DNA of 64,000 bases, taken from the NCBI RefSeq assembly GCF_003672135.1, contig NC_039507.1, positions 10,850,290 through 10,914,289 on the forward strand. Reading direction: 5' to 3'. Positions 50,517 to 62,861 of the stretch are shown piece by piece. Source of the stretch: Ooceraea biroi (lineage: Eukaryota; Arthropoda; Insecta; Hymenoptera; Formicidae). Made by a program: the position numbers and the translations under genes. How positions within the stretch are numbered: the first letter of the stretch is position 1; each line of letters opens with the position of its first letter. The notes beneath the pieces are model-generated. The model was not told the origin of the DNA, searched no databases, and saw nothing but the letters and a program-made list of their open reading frames with translations.

Positions 50517-51051
50517 AACAATCGTTTCTACAATTACTACAATTACTACAATTATTCGATGTCAAAATATTCTTGTCCAATGATAATTTTTTGAGATTCA
50601 GGTCAGTTAATTTTCCTTTATGTACGTGTACATGTATAAAATGTATAATATAAGCGGTCATATGTATCATTAATTTCAGCATGTTTGTACAAAAGTATAT
50701 GTGTGTGTGTGTGCGCGCGCGCGCGCGCTTGTGTTTTTATAAAGATGATACCTTTCCTGTCCTTGATCTAAAATGATTCTTATCGAATGATATAAGCGCA
50801 ATGAAGCATTATGCAAGAAATGCATGTTTACGATAAAAGAAATAAGAAACGGCCTTTCTCCAAGCGTAACACTTTAGCGTAGCCTAGGCCTTGCTTTCAC
50901 CCATTCACCCAATCTGCAAGTAGCGGGCCGTTCCGTCGTTCGCGAAGCATTCACTTCCTGGATCGGCGGTCATCGGCTTAGATCCGCGCAGGATCGTTCG
51001 AACCTATGTACGTGTACGTGCTCGGTATCAACCCAGGTATTCTGGGCCACC
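50517..51051. other. INO80B 3' flank and MCORP-like promoter region
   Basis: No gene. It contains a GT/GC dinucleotide tract (50701-50728). The segment from about 50880 is CpG-rich and probably holds the start site of the downstream gene. I saw no canonical AATAAA close to the INO80B stop. Confidence 0.5.
50701..50728. repeat. (GT)n(GC)n microsatellite
   Basis: Alternating GT then GC dinucleotides, purine-pyrimidine throughout and thus prone to Z-DNA. Confidence 0.9.
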
Positions 51052-54000
51052 ATGTTGTGTCTTCGCTATTCGATCATTCTGACGTTTGCTTCTTGTCCGA
51101 TTTCGGTTTTGTGTTTCGGGACATCCGGTGAGTGCGAAATCTTTTGCCGCAGGCAGTTTTGACTTATTAGTTCGTTTATTCGTTGCTCGATAAGAACAAA
51201 CCGTTTTTTGTTTGCGGAAGTGAGACGGAAAAAGATCCGACGAGAGAATTGCCAGCGTTAATCTTTTTTCCTTGTGCACTTAACGTAACGAGATTGATCA
51301 ATTAATCCGATTTCAACATGTATAACCGTCCATGGATTAACGATTAAATTACTCGTTTTATTTTGAAATCTAGATGACGATTATCACGAATGTGTGCGTC
51401 CGTGTTCCGACGAAACATCCTTTTTGAAAAAGAAGTGCGTTTATCGTTTCTTCGTTGCAGAAGCACACGACGCAACGAGGTAAGATAACGTTATAAACTA
51501 TTTATTCTTTTTTGTAATCAATAAGTATTTGTCACTATGACATTCTGTAGTACTTGTAATGCAAGGAAAGGGAAAGACTATGAAAATAAATAGCGAAATA
51601 TAAAATATGATGAAAATGACTGAAAAATTGGGAAAATTTCTATTTTGATTTCGAAATTTGTAGTTTTTGCATCGATAGTATTTTCCTGAACTGGTATTTT
51701 CCTGCGCGCATTCGACTAGAATACGCAAATATAACAAGTAATTCTCTACGTTTGTTCGCGACGGACTGGAATGCAGCATATCTAACGGTTCATTTTCACG
51801 GCCGCCGAGTGCATCCTGCACTCGGTCTGCGACAGGTTCCGATACTCGCGCATTCGAAGGTGCATTACTACACGAATCGAGCAAAGACCTTATACTATGA
51901 ACTCGGTGAAAGAACGTAGCGTAGCATAGAATAGCGCGTGTAATGCCACGTTATTTTCGACAATTCCACCTTTTCTACTCTTGAGACGAATCGGTAGTTG
52001 AATCACAATCGCCCAGTGATACATTTCCCTTCAGTTTGCATCTCTTAAAACTGCGCTTTGATTAAAGTTGTTTACATTTAATTAACCATATTCGCCGGCA
52101 ATTGAATACGGTGAGTTTTGTTCAAGTTTGAGGTTTTATGTTTCAATCTAACACTTTTAATATAATTAGTAGCTTCTGCGACAAATGTGATGACAAGGAT
52201 GATGTTTCCACATGTTCAAACATTACCATGGGAAGGAGCCTCTTGACAATTAACGGAAAGAGTCCGGGACCAGCTATACAAGTAGATATTTGTACAATTC
52301 TCTCGCACAATATTTTTACAATTATTCAATACAATTGTTAAATAGTCCGATCTACTCTTTACATTCGTCTGTTGTTTGTATTGTAAAACAAAACGAAAAG
52401 CTTTCTCACTATAGAATTTCAATGTATGTTTTAAATATTTCCAATTGTCATTAATGTCATTGTTTAATATGATTATCGATATTGAGGAGCAATAGACAAA
52501 AGTCTCGACAGAAAGGAAATATGAGCACGATTATTGTTTAAGCAGAATATATATTTTTGCCACAGATTTGTTTGGGCGATACGATAGAGGTTCTCGTTTA
52601 CAACAAATTAGGAAGCCACGAGTTAACTTTCCATTGGCACGGAATCCGGCAAAAAGATTCCAATTACATGGATGGTGTGCCTATGATAACACAGTGTCCT
52701 ATTTTACCCTTTAGTGGCTTTCGTTACAAAATACATCCTGATAGCGCAGGAACATATTTTTATCACGCTCATTCAGGTATTTTCGCAACATTTTTTTTCC
52801 TATTTATCTTTCCTTCGATTTAACTGGATCTTACTTCGAAACTCACGAGAATGCAATCTTGTACAATATAATACGTGCATCTCGGGTGCCTTTCCATACA
52901 TTTTGTTCGCCAGTGTTTACCAGCGGTATTTCTTGCTCATTTAAACTCGCCAACAGCGAGTCACGGACACATGCGAAAAGGGCGCAAATTAAAAGGAAAA
53001 AGAAAGAAAGAAAAGAGGAAAGGAAGGAAAGAAGATTTTTCTCGAGTAAAATTCAGTAGAAAGTCAAACTGAATTTTAGAAGCAGAGTTTCGAGCTTACA
53101 ATCGACTCGCCCGATTTTGACTCCGGTCTACGCCGTAGAACGTCGTTCCGTTTGGCGCTCGCATCAAGAAAAGCAAGATCAATAATGTTCGTGAGCTCGA
53201 AAGAGCGCGTTTCTCTTCTCACCGCGCCTATAAGAGACAAGAGTAAAAGAGTAGAATTTCCTCTTAATCGTAATCGTGCTCTTTGTCAAGTAGAATAGAG
53301 TGTCGACTTTGGCCACGGAGCATATCGTTCTATTCGGGAAACGAAATCGGCGAACTAGATTATTACTCGACCGGGTCGGACGTGGCAAGTGATTCAGTTA
53401 TTTGTGATCTCGCTCTCTCTCTCTCTCTCTCGAAAAGTCTTCTCTTCCGTGAATCGTGCCCGCTTGTGTATGTTCCGAAGATGCTTCGGGACATGCAGGT
53501 AGAATCACGTAGTATAATCCGGTTTAAAAGTTGTCGAGGAAAAAACAAAAGAAAAATTAAGTCGAGGGGGATGATTAGTCTCGCAACAGGGTGACGGGGT
53601 GTACGGGTCGTTGACAGTTCGAGGACCACGGGACGACCCTAGTCTGGAAAGGATACTTTTACTGTCATCAAGGCCGTCGAGTCCACTGACACGACAATCG
53701 CGTCTATATCCACCTACGCCGGACGGACTCCTCGTAAACGGCCAGGTATATCCTATCGTCGTTGTCTGAAGATTCCGCGCCAAGTCGAGAATCGCCGGGA
53801 TGATCGCGGTGTGCGACCCGAGCTTACCCGTCTCCGACAATAGCATAGATATCAGGACAGAGAGATACGACGACGAAATGTCGTATGAAATATATAATAG
53901 AATGCAGTTGAAATCGGAACGTCTAATTTGTAGACACCTTTCGTGCATCTTTTCAGGCACGGGAGGTAATCGTACGAGTGAAACATGGCCTTCGCTATTT

Positions 54001-57000
54001 GCTACGTCTCATTAACGCGAATGCTCCCAATTGTCCGATTTTATTATCCGTCCATGGACATTCGCTTCAAGTTCTGGCTGCTGATGGCAACCCTGTACAA
54101 TCGATGACAGGCACGCATGTCATTTTATTCCCAGGTACGTTTCGCATCCTGCAATTTTTCCAGTATCGTATTCAAGGTGATCGCTCTCGAACAAGGCGTC
54201 GCGGTCGTTTATATAATATGTAATTCTCTTCTCAATTAATTTATCGATTCGATGAATTCGCTATTAATTGCTATTAATTGCTATTAATTGCTATTAATTG
54301 CTATTAATTGCTATTAAAGTATAGCGGACATAGCGGACATTACAAGTTATCGTTTAATTATCTTGTAATTATTACAATGGGATCGCGTATTATACAATAC
54401 ATCAAGCGAGCAAATCCTCAGAGAAACAAACATGAAACAAGCGCGTATATTGTACACGTTGTACGTGCTAGATGAATGTTTGCGCTTTATTCCGAGGTGT
54501 GAGATACTTTGGGTATCGGAAAAGTACTGAGACGTACGCTATGTATAAAAAAACATTCGAAAACGTTGGATAGCAACGTGCGACGTAAGAAAAACGTAAA
54601 AGTGTATATTCATCTGTATGATAGAACGTATATCGTAATAATGGTAAAAACGAGAAGCATTAATTTTATACGCTGCATCGGCGCCTAACGCGAAACAAAG
54701 GCGCGTTCGACGCATGAGAAGAACGAAGGAGAGCGCAGCGGGGAGAATCGCGCGTCAATTCGAAGCCGAGCGCGCACAGCCGCACAACTCCGTACCCGCG
54801 TGCGCCCGGCGCCGTTGATTCCGATCAATCTCTCGCGTATACTCCAACGTGACTGCATTCGCGTTTCATGCATCCGTTGCACCAAAAAGAGGTGGTAATG
54901 CCAACATCAGACAGCGGACGGATGGCAGCGAATGAGAGGAGAGAAGAGAGAATCGTCGGCGCTCACGGAGAAGCGAGTCTCTCAAAGATTCTTATGGATT
55001 CTGACTGACAAGCAAATTTGATTGATTTACAGTCACATCGCGATACAATCGCAAAGATGGAGAGCGATGAAAACGACTTCAACGTGTACATGTCGAAGAG
55101 ACAGATACCATGCTACGGCACAACATAGCGGATCGCGTCTCGACAGTTTCTCCTAATTTTGGGACGATACAATCGAACGAAACGCATTTGAGATAAATGC
55201 ATGTATCAGATTTGATCCTTAACATGACTCTCCTAGTGCATTCACACTCGTGCTTAAAGGTTTAACGGAGGAAATAAAAAGAAAAATTTCAGAGGGGCGA
55301 GGGAGAGAGAGAGCGAGGAGAGGAATAGAATGGTGGCGGCGGCGGCGGTTTTGATAGGTGCGAGACAGCAAAATCCTCCGTTCCTCTCGTAACAGCGCTT
55401 GCACGCTCGGTGAAGCGACGGCGTGGCGAGGTGGCAGGCGGATGAACATTCGCGCAGACTCGGCCGTCTTCGTGCTCTCGGGCCGGGGTTTCTGCAAAGA
55501 GAAATAAAGAAAGGAAGGTGGCGAAGCGCGCGAGCCTCGCGCAAAAATCATTAAAACGCGTGCTCGTTTCGCGGCTGCAGCTTTCGCGGCGTTAGTTCCG
55601 CGCTGTAATTTATCAGCGGGCAACGCGTTAGACAGCCGATCGATCACTCGCTCTTTCGCTCGCTCACGTATCTTCCGAGCCGAAAACGCTGTGGAGCACC
55701 TGGACGCTGCGTGCTCCGGACTGTCGTACTTTACATGTACAGTCACGGACTTTGGGACGGTCCGGGCAACAGTGGGACGCGCGTCGGCATGGAGTGGACC
55801 CGCGACAAGACTCTCGAGTTACTGCGCGAATATCAGCAGCGGCGCGTCCTCTGGGATTGGAATGCCCGTGGCTATCGGGACCGTGCGAAACGGAAACGAG
55901 CTATCGAGGAGCTCGCCGAGATTCTCTGCTGCAATACCCTCGAAGTCGAGAAGAAGATCACGAACCTCAAGTGTCAGTACTCGCGAGAGGTACACAAGAT
56001 TCAGAACAGCCGCGATACCGCCACAGGTCCGGACGACGTATACGTCTCCAAGTGGTTCGCCTTCAAAGCCATGCAGTTTCTACAATTTGGCACGCGTAGA
56101 TACAGCAAGCGCAAGAAGGTAAACGGAAGAAGACCATCTCACACGCGATTCGTCAAACTATATCTTAGGCTTTTCCAACGGTGATGACGCACCAGTCAAT
56201 TCTCGATTCGCAGTGTTACAAAAAGTTACTCTTTGGCTTTTCCCGTAAAATCGTCTGCGTATGCGTGTGCGTGCGTACATGCGTTCTGCATACGTACGAT
56301 TCTTCGCAAATGACAATGTAACGACGTTACATTAACGTGTCTTCTCTCGGATGCGTCATCTTGTTTCCAACAGGGAAATATCATTATTTCCCGCATGTAT
56401 TGTCCGCAATAGATCGCGCACTTGATGTTTCCGAAAGCAGCGCGTACAACCGTGGCAATCTTCTTTGTGAGGTTTATTCGTTCGTTCAATTGGTTAACAG
56501 GCAGTATAAAGTACGAGTATAATCGAGACAATTTGGAAATTTTCTTCTTTTTCATATTCACGATGTGGTAATTCACTTTTTCTGTTCTTTTCTACCGACG
56601 TGTTCTCTCGACGATGTCGCAACAGAGACGAGATTCGTCTGAACACGAGTGGCATGACGCGTCGCTGGTCGAGATAATGATTTTGTTGGCTCGCAGCGAC
56701 ACGTTATTGTCTTTCTCGTCGGGTGAAAATTCGAGTCGATATTTGTCTGTGTCCGACTCGATCACCCTGTGGTGATTCGGTATCGCCATTTCGTCGCACG
56801 TATACAAGTTACAACGCATTTCAACGTGTCGATGCCGTCGAGCGCAGAAAATCGGCGAATTAAAAATATCTCGACCGACTATACACGAGAGTATCGAAAA
56901 GACCAATGTTCAATCGTGCGCGTGACAATGCTACGGGCGCGAGCGACGCAATTCTCGACGTACGAGAGACCATGAGAGACTACGAGAGAAAAGAAACACG

Positions 57001-60000
57001 CGAGAAAGTCACGACGCAAAGCTTCTCGCTCAGAGCGATCGAGTCACGAGATTAGATACGGAATTAGGTAGATTCATACGTTCGTGATGCAATCGTGTAC
57101 AGCCAAAGAGTAATTACAAGACCGAGAAATGCAGGTTTTTCATCGCTATCATAGAAACATCGTAGTAAAAATTCAGCTGATTCAGCCTGATGATCCGCTT
57201 TTCGCAGAGAGTCGAGGAAGAATCAAAGCTGCAAGAAGAGTACATCGTCAGCAATATCGATCCGGAAAGCATAACGTTCATCGATTGCAACGAGGAGACA
57301 AACGGCTCCGGTACAGGCTCCTTCAACGCCTCACTCAGCGAAGACGCCGAGGAATCTTCGTCATCCAGCTTAAAGGCGATCGAGTCGTGGAGCGGCTCTC
57401 TGCCGAGTCAAGACAGCTCACCCGTCGATCTTGACGAGTCCGGCCAGACGAAGCTCGAATCCGGCGTTCCGGACGAGAAGGAACGAAAAAAGACAAAAGA
57501 GGAATTTGCAAAGTTCGGCGAGAGCATCGCCGTGCAGCTCGCCGAGATTCCAGATTCGTACTCGAGATCGGTCGCCAAACTCAGGATCAACCAGATCCTC
57601 TTCGAGGCGGAGATCGGGGTCTACGCACAAACGCGTCGCTAATGAACCGATCGGTGGAAATTACAGCGGGACACGTTGCTATCGATATCGTGATCGATAC
57701 ATTGCTCGTGTTGGCCGTAACGAATGAGATCAACTTCCATTCAAGGACGATAGAAGCGATAGATGGAAATGTTAAGAACGAAATTACTCGACGCGACTAT
57801 TCGAGTAATTTAACGGGTCGTAAAATAGAGAGCACCGCGACAAAACAAATCCCATCCATTCGTCTCCGATGCGTTGTCCGTTTGAAAATAAAGAGATTCC
57901 AATATTTGTACGATAACGGCAGCGGTACCAAACTTGTTGTACATTAGATATAGATAGAAGAATCATACGACGCATAAGAAACAATGTGCAATGTTACGTA
58001 GTTGATTTGCGCGATTTCGACGGTCATCACCGCCGCCGCCATTGCCATCTGTCGCTGTCGCCGCTGTATCGTTTCATCATTATCTAGACATATAATATAA
58101 AGACTGAATCAACGATGAAGACTGTACGATAGGCAATTTTGCGTAAGCGTTCGAGCGAGATTACTCCGTAGATTACTGAACTCGTAGGTTTTCCTTTTTT
58201 CTGTTTTTCTTTTAACCGACATCAATAATTCCATTCTTTTCGCTCGTATTTGCACATAGAACGTGCGCATTTGATTAAAAAAAGAAATAATAATAAGAAG
58301 GGAAAAAAGTATGTTCAGTCAATCTTAAACGGTGCATCGATGTTTCTGGAGGTTGTTTCGTATCGCTCCGAATTAGATGCCGTCGCATCGTCCGTTGATC
58401 GAGTTTCGTTAACTGGAGTCGAATCTTGGACGTTACGCAGAGAGAATGCCAACAACTCGCGGTAACGCGAGGAGAGCTTCTTTTATTCCTATGTTAGCGT
58501 CCAAGTTTCGAAGAACTGATAATAATTAGAGAACGCGAAAGCAAACACGTAATATACTTTCTGTTCGTAATCACCGCCATGACCGCACGATGCAACTACA
58601 TTAACTCGTTAAAAACGCAATACCAATACCAATCGTCGATGTAGATAAGCAAACGTAGTAGTTACTACTCCTCTCTCCGCTAATGTCAAGTTTTCAATGT
58701 CCACGATAATATCTGACGCCGAAAATACGGTAGTGGTGATTACAGGTTTACATTAGTCTATAGTACGATACAATTTTACTTGGACGAGCATTCGGCGATC
58801 TTACATTGAAATACCGAAGTGAATCATTATATCAAATGTCCCGCAATAAAAGAGTTGTATAGACGTTTCACTATAAATACAAAATACCAAATCCCAATGA
58901 ACGGGTTTCCGTTATTGTCAAGAGAGTAAACGTTATGTAGCCCCTGTCGTAAGAAACGTGCGAGAGTTGAAGAACGGGTAAGTAAATAAAACATCTGACC
59001 CAAGCGCAATAAATCACATGTTTTTCAAATTGGATCTTTTTTTTTCTTCTAATTTTCTTTCCTTAAAACGGAGTGAAATAATTCATGATTTGATGTAGCG
59101 TGATTCGATATGGAGGATGAACAGACAAACTGTATTATAAATTCAATAGCCGACTCGAACGGTCTCGAACGGTCTCGAACGGTCTCGAACGGTCTCGAAC
59201 GGTCTCCTACAACAGATACAACAAATCACGAATCATGTGAGCGACAAGTCCATGAACACGAAACAAAGCGCGAATAATTTGTACAGATATAGCGTACGAA
59301 TTACAGCAACTCGTATTAAATCTGCTTACAGGTGAAAGACTCGATTGTACACTGACGGCGGAGCAAGCGATCGGCAAGTACGCGCTCGACGTACAGGGCC
59401 TTCAGGATTGTCGGAACTGGAGTCACGAGGCACACGTCGTTTACGAGGACGCGGAACTGGCGTCGTACACGATAAGGAGCACCGTTGATCGATTGGACGA
59501 ACGTGAACTAGAAATTGCCGAAAATGGTCACTACTGTCACAGGTTGTCGAAAAACGTGATTTGTTCCTCGGATCTAAAAAGTGCTGAGCGATCAGGATCG
59601 GAAGAACAAGTGGACGAAACGATTTATGTGCCCTTCGATACGAATGCCTTTTCATTTTTTACGGATGAGATGACGGACACCTCGTACAACTTTTACGCGT
59701 GGAGATATTATCCAGCATACTTGAGTAAGGAAACTTGATCGATAAACGGAAAAAACATCGGTGTTTATCATCGAAAGAATAAAAAGGTCGCATCTGCTGT
59801 CGAACGACGCTACAAGCTCTCAAGAGCGCAAAATGTTAGAGTGGGTAAAAGGAGAGTGTCGCCAATTAACCGGAAGTCGCCATTGTCAGACAAAGTAAAA
59901 CGATATTAAAACGTCACTACTACTTTAAATGTACACTTTCACAACTACTTCACCCAATACCTATTGACGGCTAACCGGAAATTGTCTGTAAATGGCGGAG

Positions 60001-61814
60001 CCAATCAACATTAGGCATGTATATTGGCGACACTCCTTTTACCCACTCTACAAAATGTACCACACCGCACACGATGAAGCATCATCGACGTACGATCAGT
60101 GGTCCAGTTTCCACCGAAGCGTTAATTCGCACCTAATGCGGTGTAGAACCAATTTCGGTCGATGGAAACACGACTGACGGTGCTCATTTCACTTCCGTTT
60201 CGATCCGCAAGCTGTATCGAACTAGCAGTGAATTGACACTAAATTTTAGTCGGTGGAAATGGTTGAAACAAGTTGAAAGTAGATAGTGCCAACCTCTACG
60301 TTTCATTATTCGACAGTTATTTGTTGCTCATATGGAAAATGGAAAATAAATGTGATTTGTGATCACATAATGAAACTATGACATTACGCAACCGTATATA
60401 TTCTTCAGAGGTTATTCATTTATATTCAACAAGCAAAAGATAAGTTGGCCCTATTGAAATACCAACCTTTCTCACTCTGCTCTACTCCTATTCTATTTCC
60501 AGTGGAAACAGTACATTAAATTCGATTCGCACCGATTCACGATCAGATTGAAGGCTTAGGTGGAAACTAGGGCTGTGTTCCAAAATTCACTGCCAGCGCT
60601 GAAAAGCTATAGTGTAAGTGACATAAACTATAGAGTTTCAGTGCTGGCAGTGAATTTTGGAACACAGCCTAGATCAGTGATGCCAGCAAATGTGCATTGG
60701 TAATATGAGGTGGCATGGATGAGGATGGAGTGAGAGATGGTCGCACGATACCTACGTATCGTGTCCGCGTGCGCACATCGACATGACACATGGATAGTGT
60801 GCATCCCCATTCTATTACCACCCATGCCACTTCATGCTACCAAAGCACGCTTTCTGGCATCTCTACGTGCGATCGTTGACACATTAAATTTTCAGGTTTG
60901 ACGAAAGGCGTGATAAAAATACCCCAGATCAATGGCATGTCTTTCAAGTATCCATCATCTCCCATACTGTCGCAACCAGAGAGCACGCCGAAAAAGTTGA
61001 TCTGTTCGATGGAGGAACGATCGAGCGAATGCGCCGAAACGCCATTGTTCTGCGAGTGCGTGCAGCTGATGGAAGTTGCACCGCGAAAAACGATCGAAAT
61101 CGTACTCATAGACGAAGGTAATGGAAAATAATGCCAAGATATGTATTTTTTGTTTCTTTTTTGTTTTGTTTTTTTGTCTTGCGCAATAGTCGAAGTTTGG
61201 TTACTTAAAGAGAAAAAAAAGAAGTAACGCACCTGAATAGTGGCGTTAAATTATTAAACGTCGGGGAGAGAACAGTTGAGTACATACAATGGCACGGTTG
61301 TCTTCTTTCATTTTCTTTAGGTTTTGGAGGCAACACGTCCCATACATTTCACGTGCACGGTTACAATGCTAAGCTCACTGGTCGGGGAAGCTTCGAGAAA
61401 CCCATCAGCAAAGACAAAATCGTATCTTTGGATCGTGATGGGAAAATACAACGTAATGTGAAAAATCCAGTGCGGAAAGATACTTTCACGGTACCAAACA
61501 AGGGTTACATTATTCTTCGTCTATATACTGATAATTTAGGTGAGAGAAAAAAAAGTCCGTTCGTACCGACCGAAACGAATAACATCGTCCCTCAAACAAG
61601 TAGCACAAATAAATCAAAGTGATCCTTTTTGATTTCTCTTTTAGGATACTGGTTATGGGAAGCGAGAAGTACCGCTATGTATCCTCAATTGCTCGGTCCT
61701 GGTATGCAATTCTTAATGAAAGTGGGTCTTGACCGAAACTTGCCGCTTGTACCGATCGACTTTCCTAGATGTGGGAACAACAAAGGAATGGATCTGATCT
61801 TCGAGCCGAGTTAA
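51052..61814 (+). CDS. MCORP: multicopper-oxidase-related protein (MCORP-like, laccase fold)
   Basis: Secreted laccase-family protein. Exons 51052-51127, 51374-51479, 52170-52281, 52566-52776, 53579-53745, 53957-54134, 59332-59724, 60896-61117, 61321-61539 and 61645-61814 join in phase to 617 residues. The start (CACCATG) gives a signal peptide. An insect-laccase Cys-rich segment (CVRPC...CVYRF...CDKCDD) follows, then copper motifs HWHG (about 120), YHAHS (about 167) and HTFHVHGY (about 500). The final motif, normally HCHxxxH with a T1 cysteine, is replaced by LWEARSTAMYPQLLGPGM, so the T1 copper cysteine and histidines are gone. The protein is thus unlikely to be a normal oxidase. This fits the insect MCORP family (Drosophila CG5959 and a Tribolium homologue, from memory), which is needed for viability and ovary development in beetles. 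Intron 6 contains a nested gene. The acceptor of exon 5 at 53577-53578 was chosen because the nearer AG at 53588-53589 breaks phase. Confidence 0.85.
54261..54317. repeat. decamer tandem repeat CTATTAATTG
   Basis: Five perfect copies and a partial sixth, in MCORP intron 6. Confidence 0.95.
54318..55734. other. intron 6 of MCORP, upstream of the nested gene
   Basis: No coding exon is recognised. From about 54680 the sequence becomes CpG-rich, which suggests the promoter and 5' UTR of the nested MADF-BESS gene. Minus-strand open frames here (for example 55219-55746) are products of base composition. Confidence 0.45.
55735..57642 (+). CDS. MADF-BESS domain protein, probable DNA-binding regulator
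   Basis: Two exons (55735-56118, 57208-57642) join in phase 0 to give 272 residues. The N-terminal MADF domain (about residues 22-125) shows WTRDKTLELLREYQQRRVLWD, AIEELAEIL, VEKKITNLKCQYSREVHKI and KWFAFKAMQFL. An acidic/Ser-rich linker (EDAEESSSSS) follows. A BESS motif lies near the C-terminus (about 228-262): FGESIAVQLAEIPDSY, then AKLRINQILFEAEI. The combination is that of Myb/SANT-like MADF-BESS factors such as Drosophila Adf1, which bind DNA and self-associate through BESS. The start could instead be the ATG at 55789 just before EWTRD. The gene sits wholly inside MCORP intron 6 on the same strand and has its own poly(A) signal. I cannot assign an orthologue. Confidence 0.85.
57887..57892 (+). 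terminator. poly(A) signal of the nested MADF-BESS gene
   Basis: AATAAA 245 bases after the stop at 57640-57642, within MCORP intron 6. Confidence 0.5.
57893..59331. other. MCORP intron 6, downstream of the nested gene
   Basis: No coding exon. It contains a decamer repeat (59155-59206) and ends in the acceptor at 59330-59331. Confidence 0.6.
59155..59206. repeat. decamer tandem repeat TCGAACGGTC
   Basis: Five copies of a 10-bp unit in MCORP intron 6, 125 bases before exon 7. Confidence 0.95.
60571..60669. mobile_element. 99-bp MITE-like foldback element
   Basis: Nearly perfect terminal inverted arms of about 34 bp (GGCTGTGTTCCAAAATTCAC... against its complement ending at 60669) with a 30-base centre. 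It lies in MCORP intron 7 and has no coding capacity. Confidence 0.75.
60681..60859. mobile_element. 179-bp imperfect foldback element
   Basis: Outer arms of about 37 bp, roughly 80% matching (TGCCAGCAAATGTGCATTGG at the left; right arm ends at 60859), with a partly paired interior containing a CGATACCTACGTATCG palindrome. It begins 11 bases after the previous element and ends 36 bases before the acceptor of MCORP exon 8. Confidence 0.6.
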
Positions 61815-61878
61815 AAAGACTAACAGACTCTCCATTTGTTTACTCTCAATGTACGAAAGTCATGTTATGAACAGAAAG

Positions 61879-61884
61879 AATAAA
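61879..61884 (+). terminator. poly(A) signal of MCORP
   Basis: AATAAA 65 bases after the stop at 61812-61814, followed by an A-rich stretch. Confidence 0.6.
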
Positions 61885-62300
61885 AGAGAAAGATACATGT
61901 AACCTTTATTTTTCTAAAAAAAAACAAAAAAGAGGAAAGAAAAAAGTATCAAACACGCATGAATGTATGAACGTACAGATACTTTTAGGAATACCAGTGA
62001 ATAATATAGCAAGATATTTGTCCTTCATAATGGGACAGAATGATGTGGAATGATGGATAGGGCACGGAAAACACACAATGACTTCTAGGGTTTACGATAA
62101 ACATTGGATTAGGTTAAATAGTACAAACATATGTGTAGTCAGACTTAAGTATTGCCAGACTTGATTCTTCCGGGTCCATCCCATAAATTGCTGGGTTTAC
62201 ATTATTTCAGTGCCTTTTTTTTAATTGTAAAATGGCAAAAAACACTGACTTTCTTTTTATTTATTTATTATTTATTTATTATATATATGTTTTCTGTCAT
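61885..62300. other. intergenic, no gene seen
   Basis: AT-rich sequence downstream of MCORP with TTTATTTATTA simple repeats near 62257-62283. No coding exon is recognisable from here to the end of the window. Confidence 0.6.
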
Positions 62301-62414
62301 TTGAATCCCACAGATTCCTCCTGCATCGTTGCGCGCTGGGTGTTTTTCTCTATATTTAAACTGATGTTGCAACAAGGATAGTTGCAGGGTGCAGGAGGAA
62401 TCTGTGGGATTCAA
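62301..62414. mobile_element. 114-bp MITE-like element with 24-bp perfect inverted ends
   Basis: TTGAATCCCACAGATTCCTC at 62301 and its complement ending at 62414 form 24-bp perfect arms around about 66 non-coding bases. Confidence 0.75.
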
Positions 62415-62596
62415 AGGTTGTTCCTAGCTTACATTTCGTCCAGGAACATTTTCCGAATTAGATGCTCATGGAATATTCACGTTTAGAGTTTGTTTCTTGC
62501 AAAATATGTTGAAAAATAGCGGATCTTCGCCCCTCCCCCACGCCGGAATCCGTGGCGTGTCCCCGGGTGATCAAAATCTGTACGGCGAAATTTGTT

Positions 62597-62748
62597 AAGC
62601 CTATTACACAATGCAAAGGAACAGGCAACAGGAACAGGGAATAACCAATCGCGTTACACGATTTGAGTACGGATGACCAAATCGAGCAACGCGATTAGGC
62701 TATTCCTTGTTCATGTTGCCTGTTCCTTTGCATTGTGTAATAGGCTTT
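62597..62748. mobile_element. 152-bp foldback element
   Basis: Arms of about 68 bp: the outer 34 bp (AAGCCTATTACACAATGCAA... and complement) are perfect, the inner part imperfect (ATCGCGTT... shared). The centre is short, so almost the whole element folds into one hairpin. Confidence 0.75.
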
Positions 62749-62861
62749 ACACTGGCCCCACCCTTCCGCGAAGCGGGCTGTAAACGATGCGTATGTGTCC
62801 GGTGCTCTAGGGGTCTACTACGTGGTACGTAGTTATTTATAACATTATTATTAACATTATC

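Noticed and set aside
53590..53745. Start of MCORP exon 5 at 53590 (acceptor CAACAG)
   Set aside because: It would enter in phase 0 whereas exon 4 ends in phase 1, giving an immediate stop. The acceptor at 53577-53578 restores phase and gives the laccase-like spacing HAHS-x4-GDGVYGSL.
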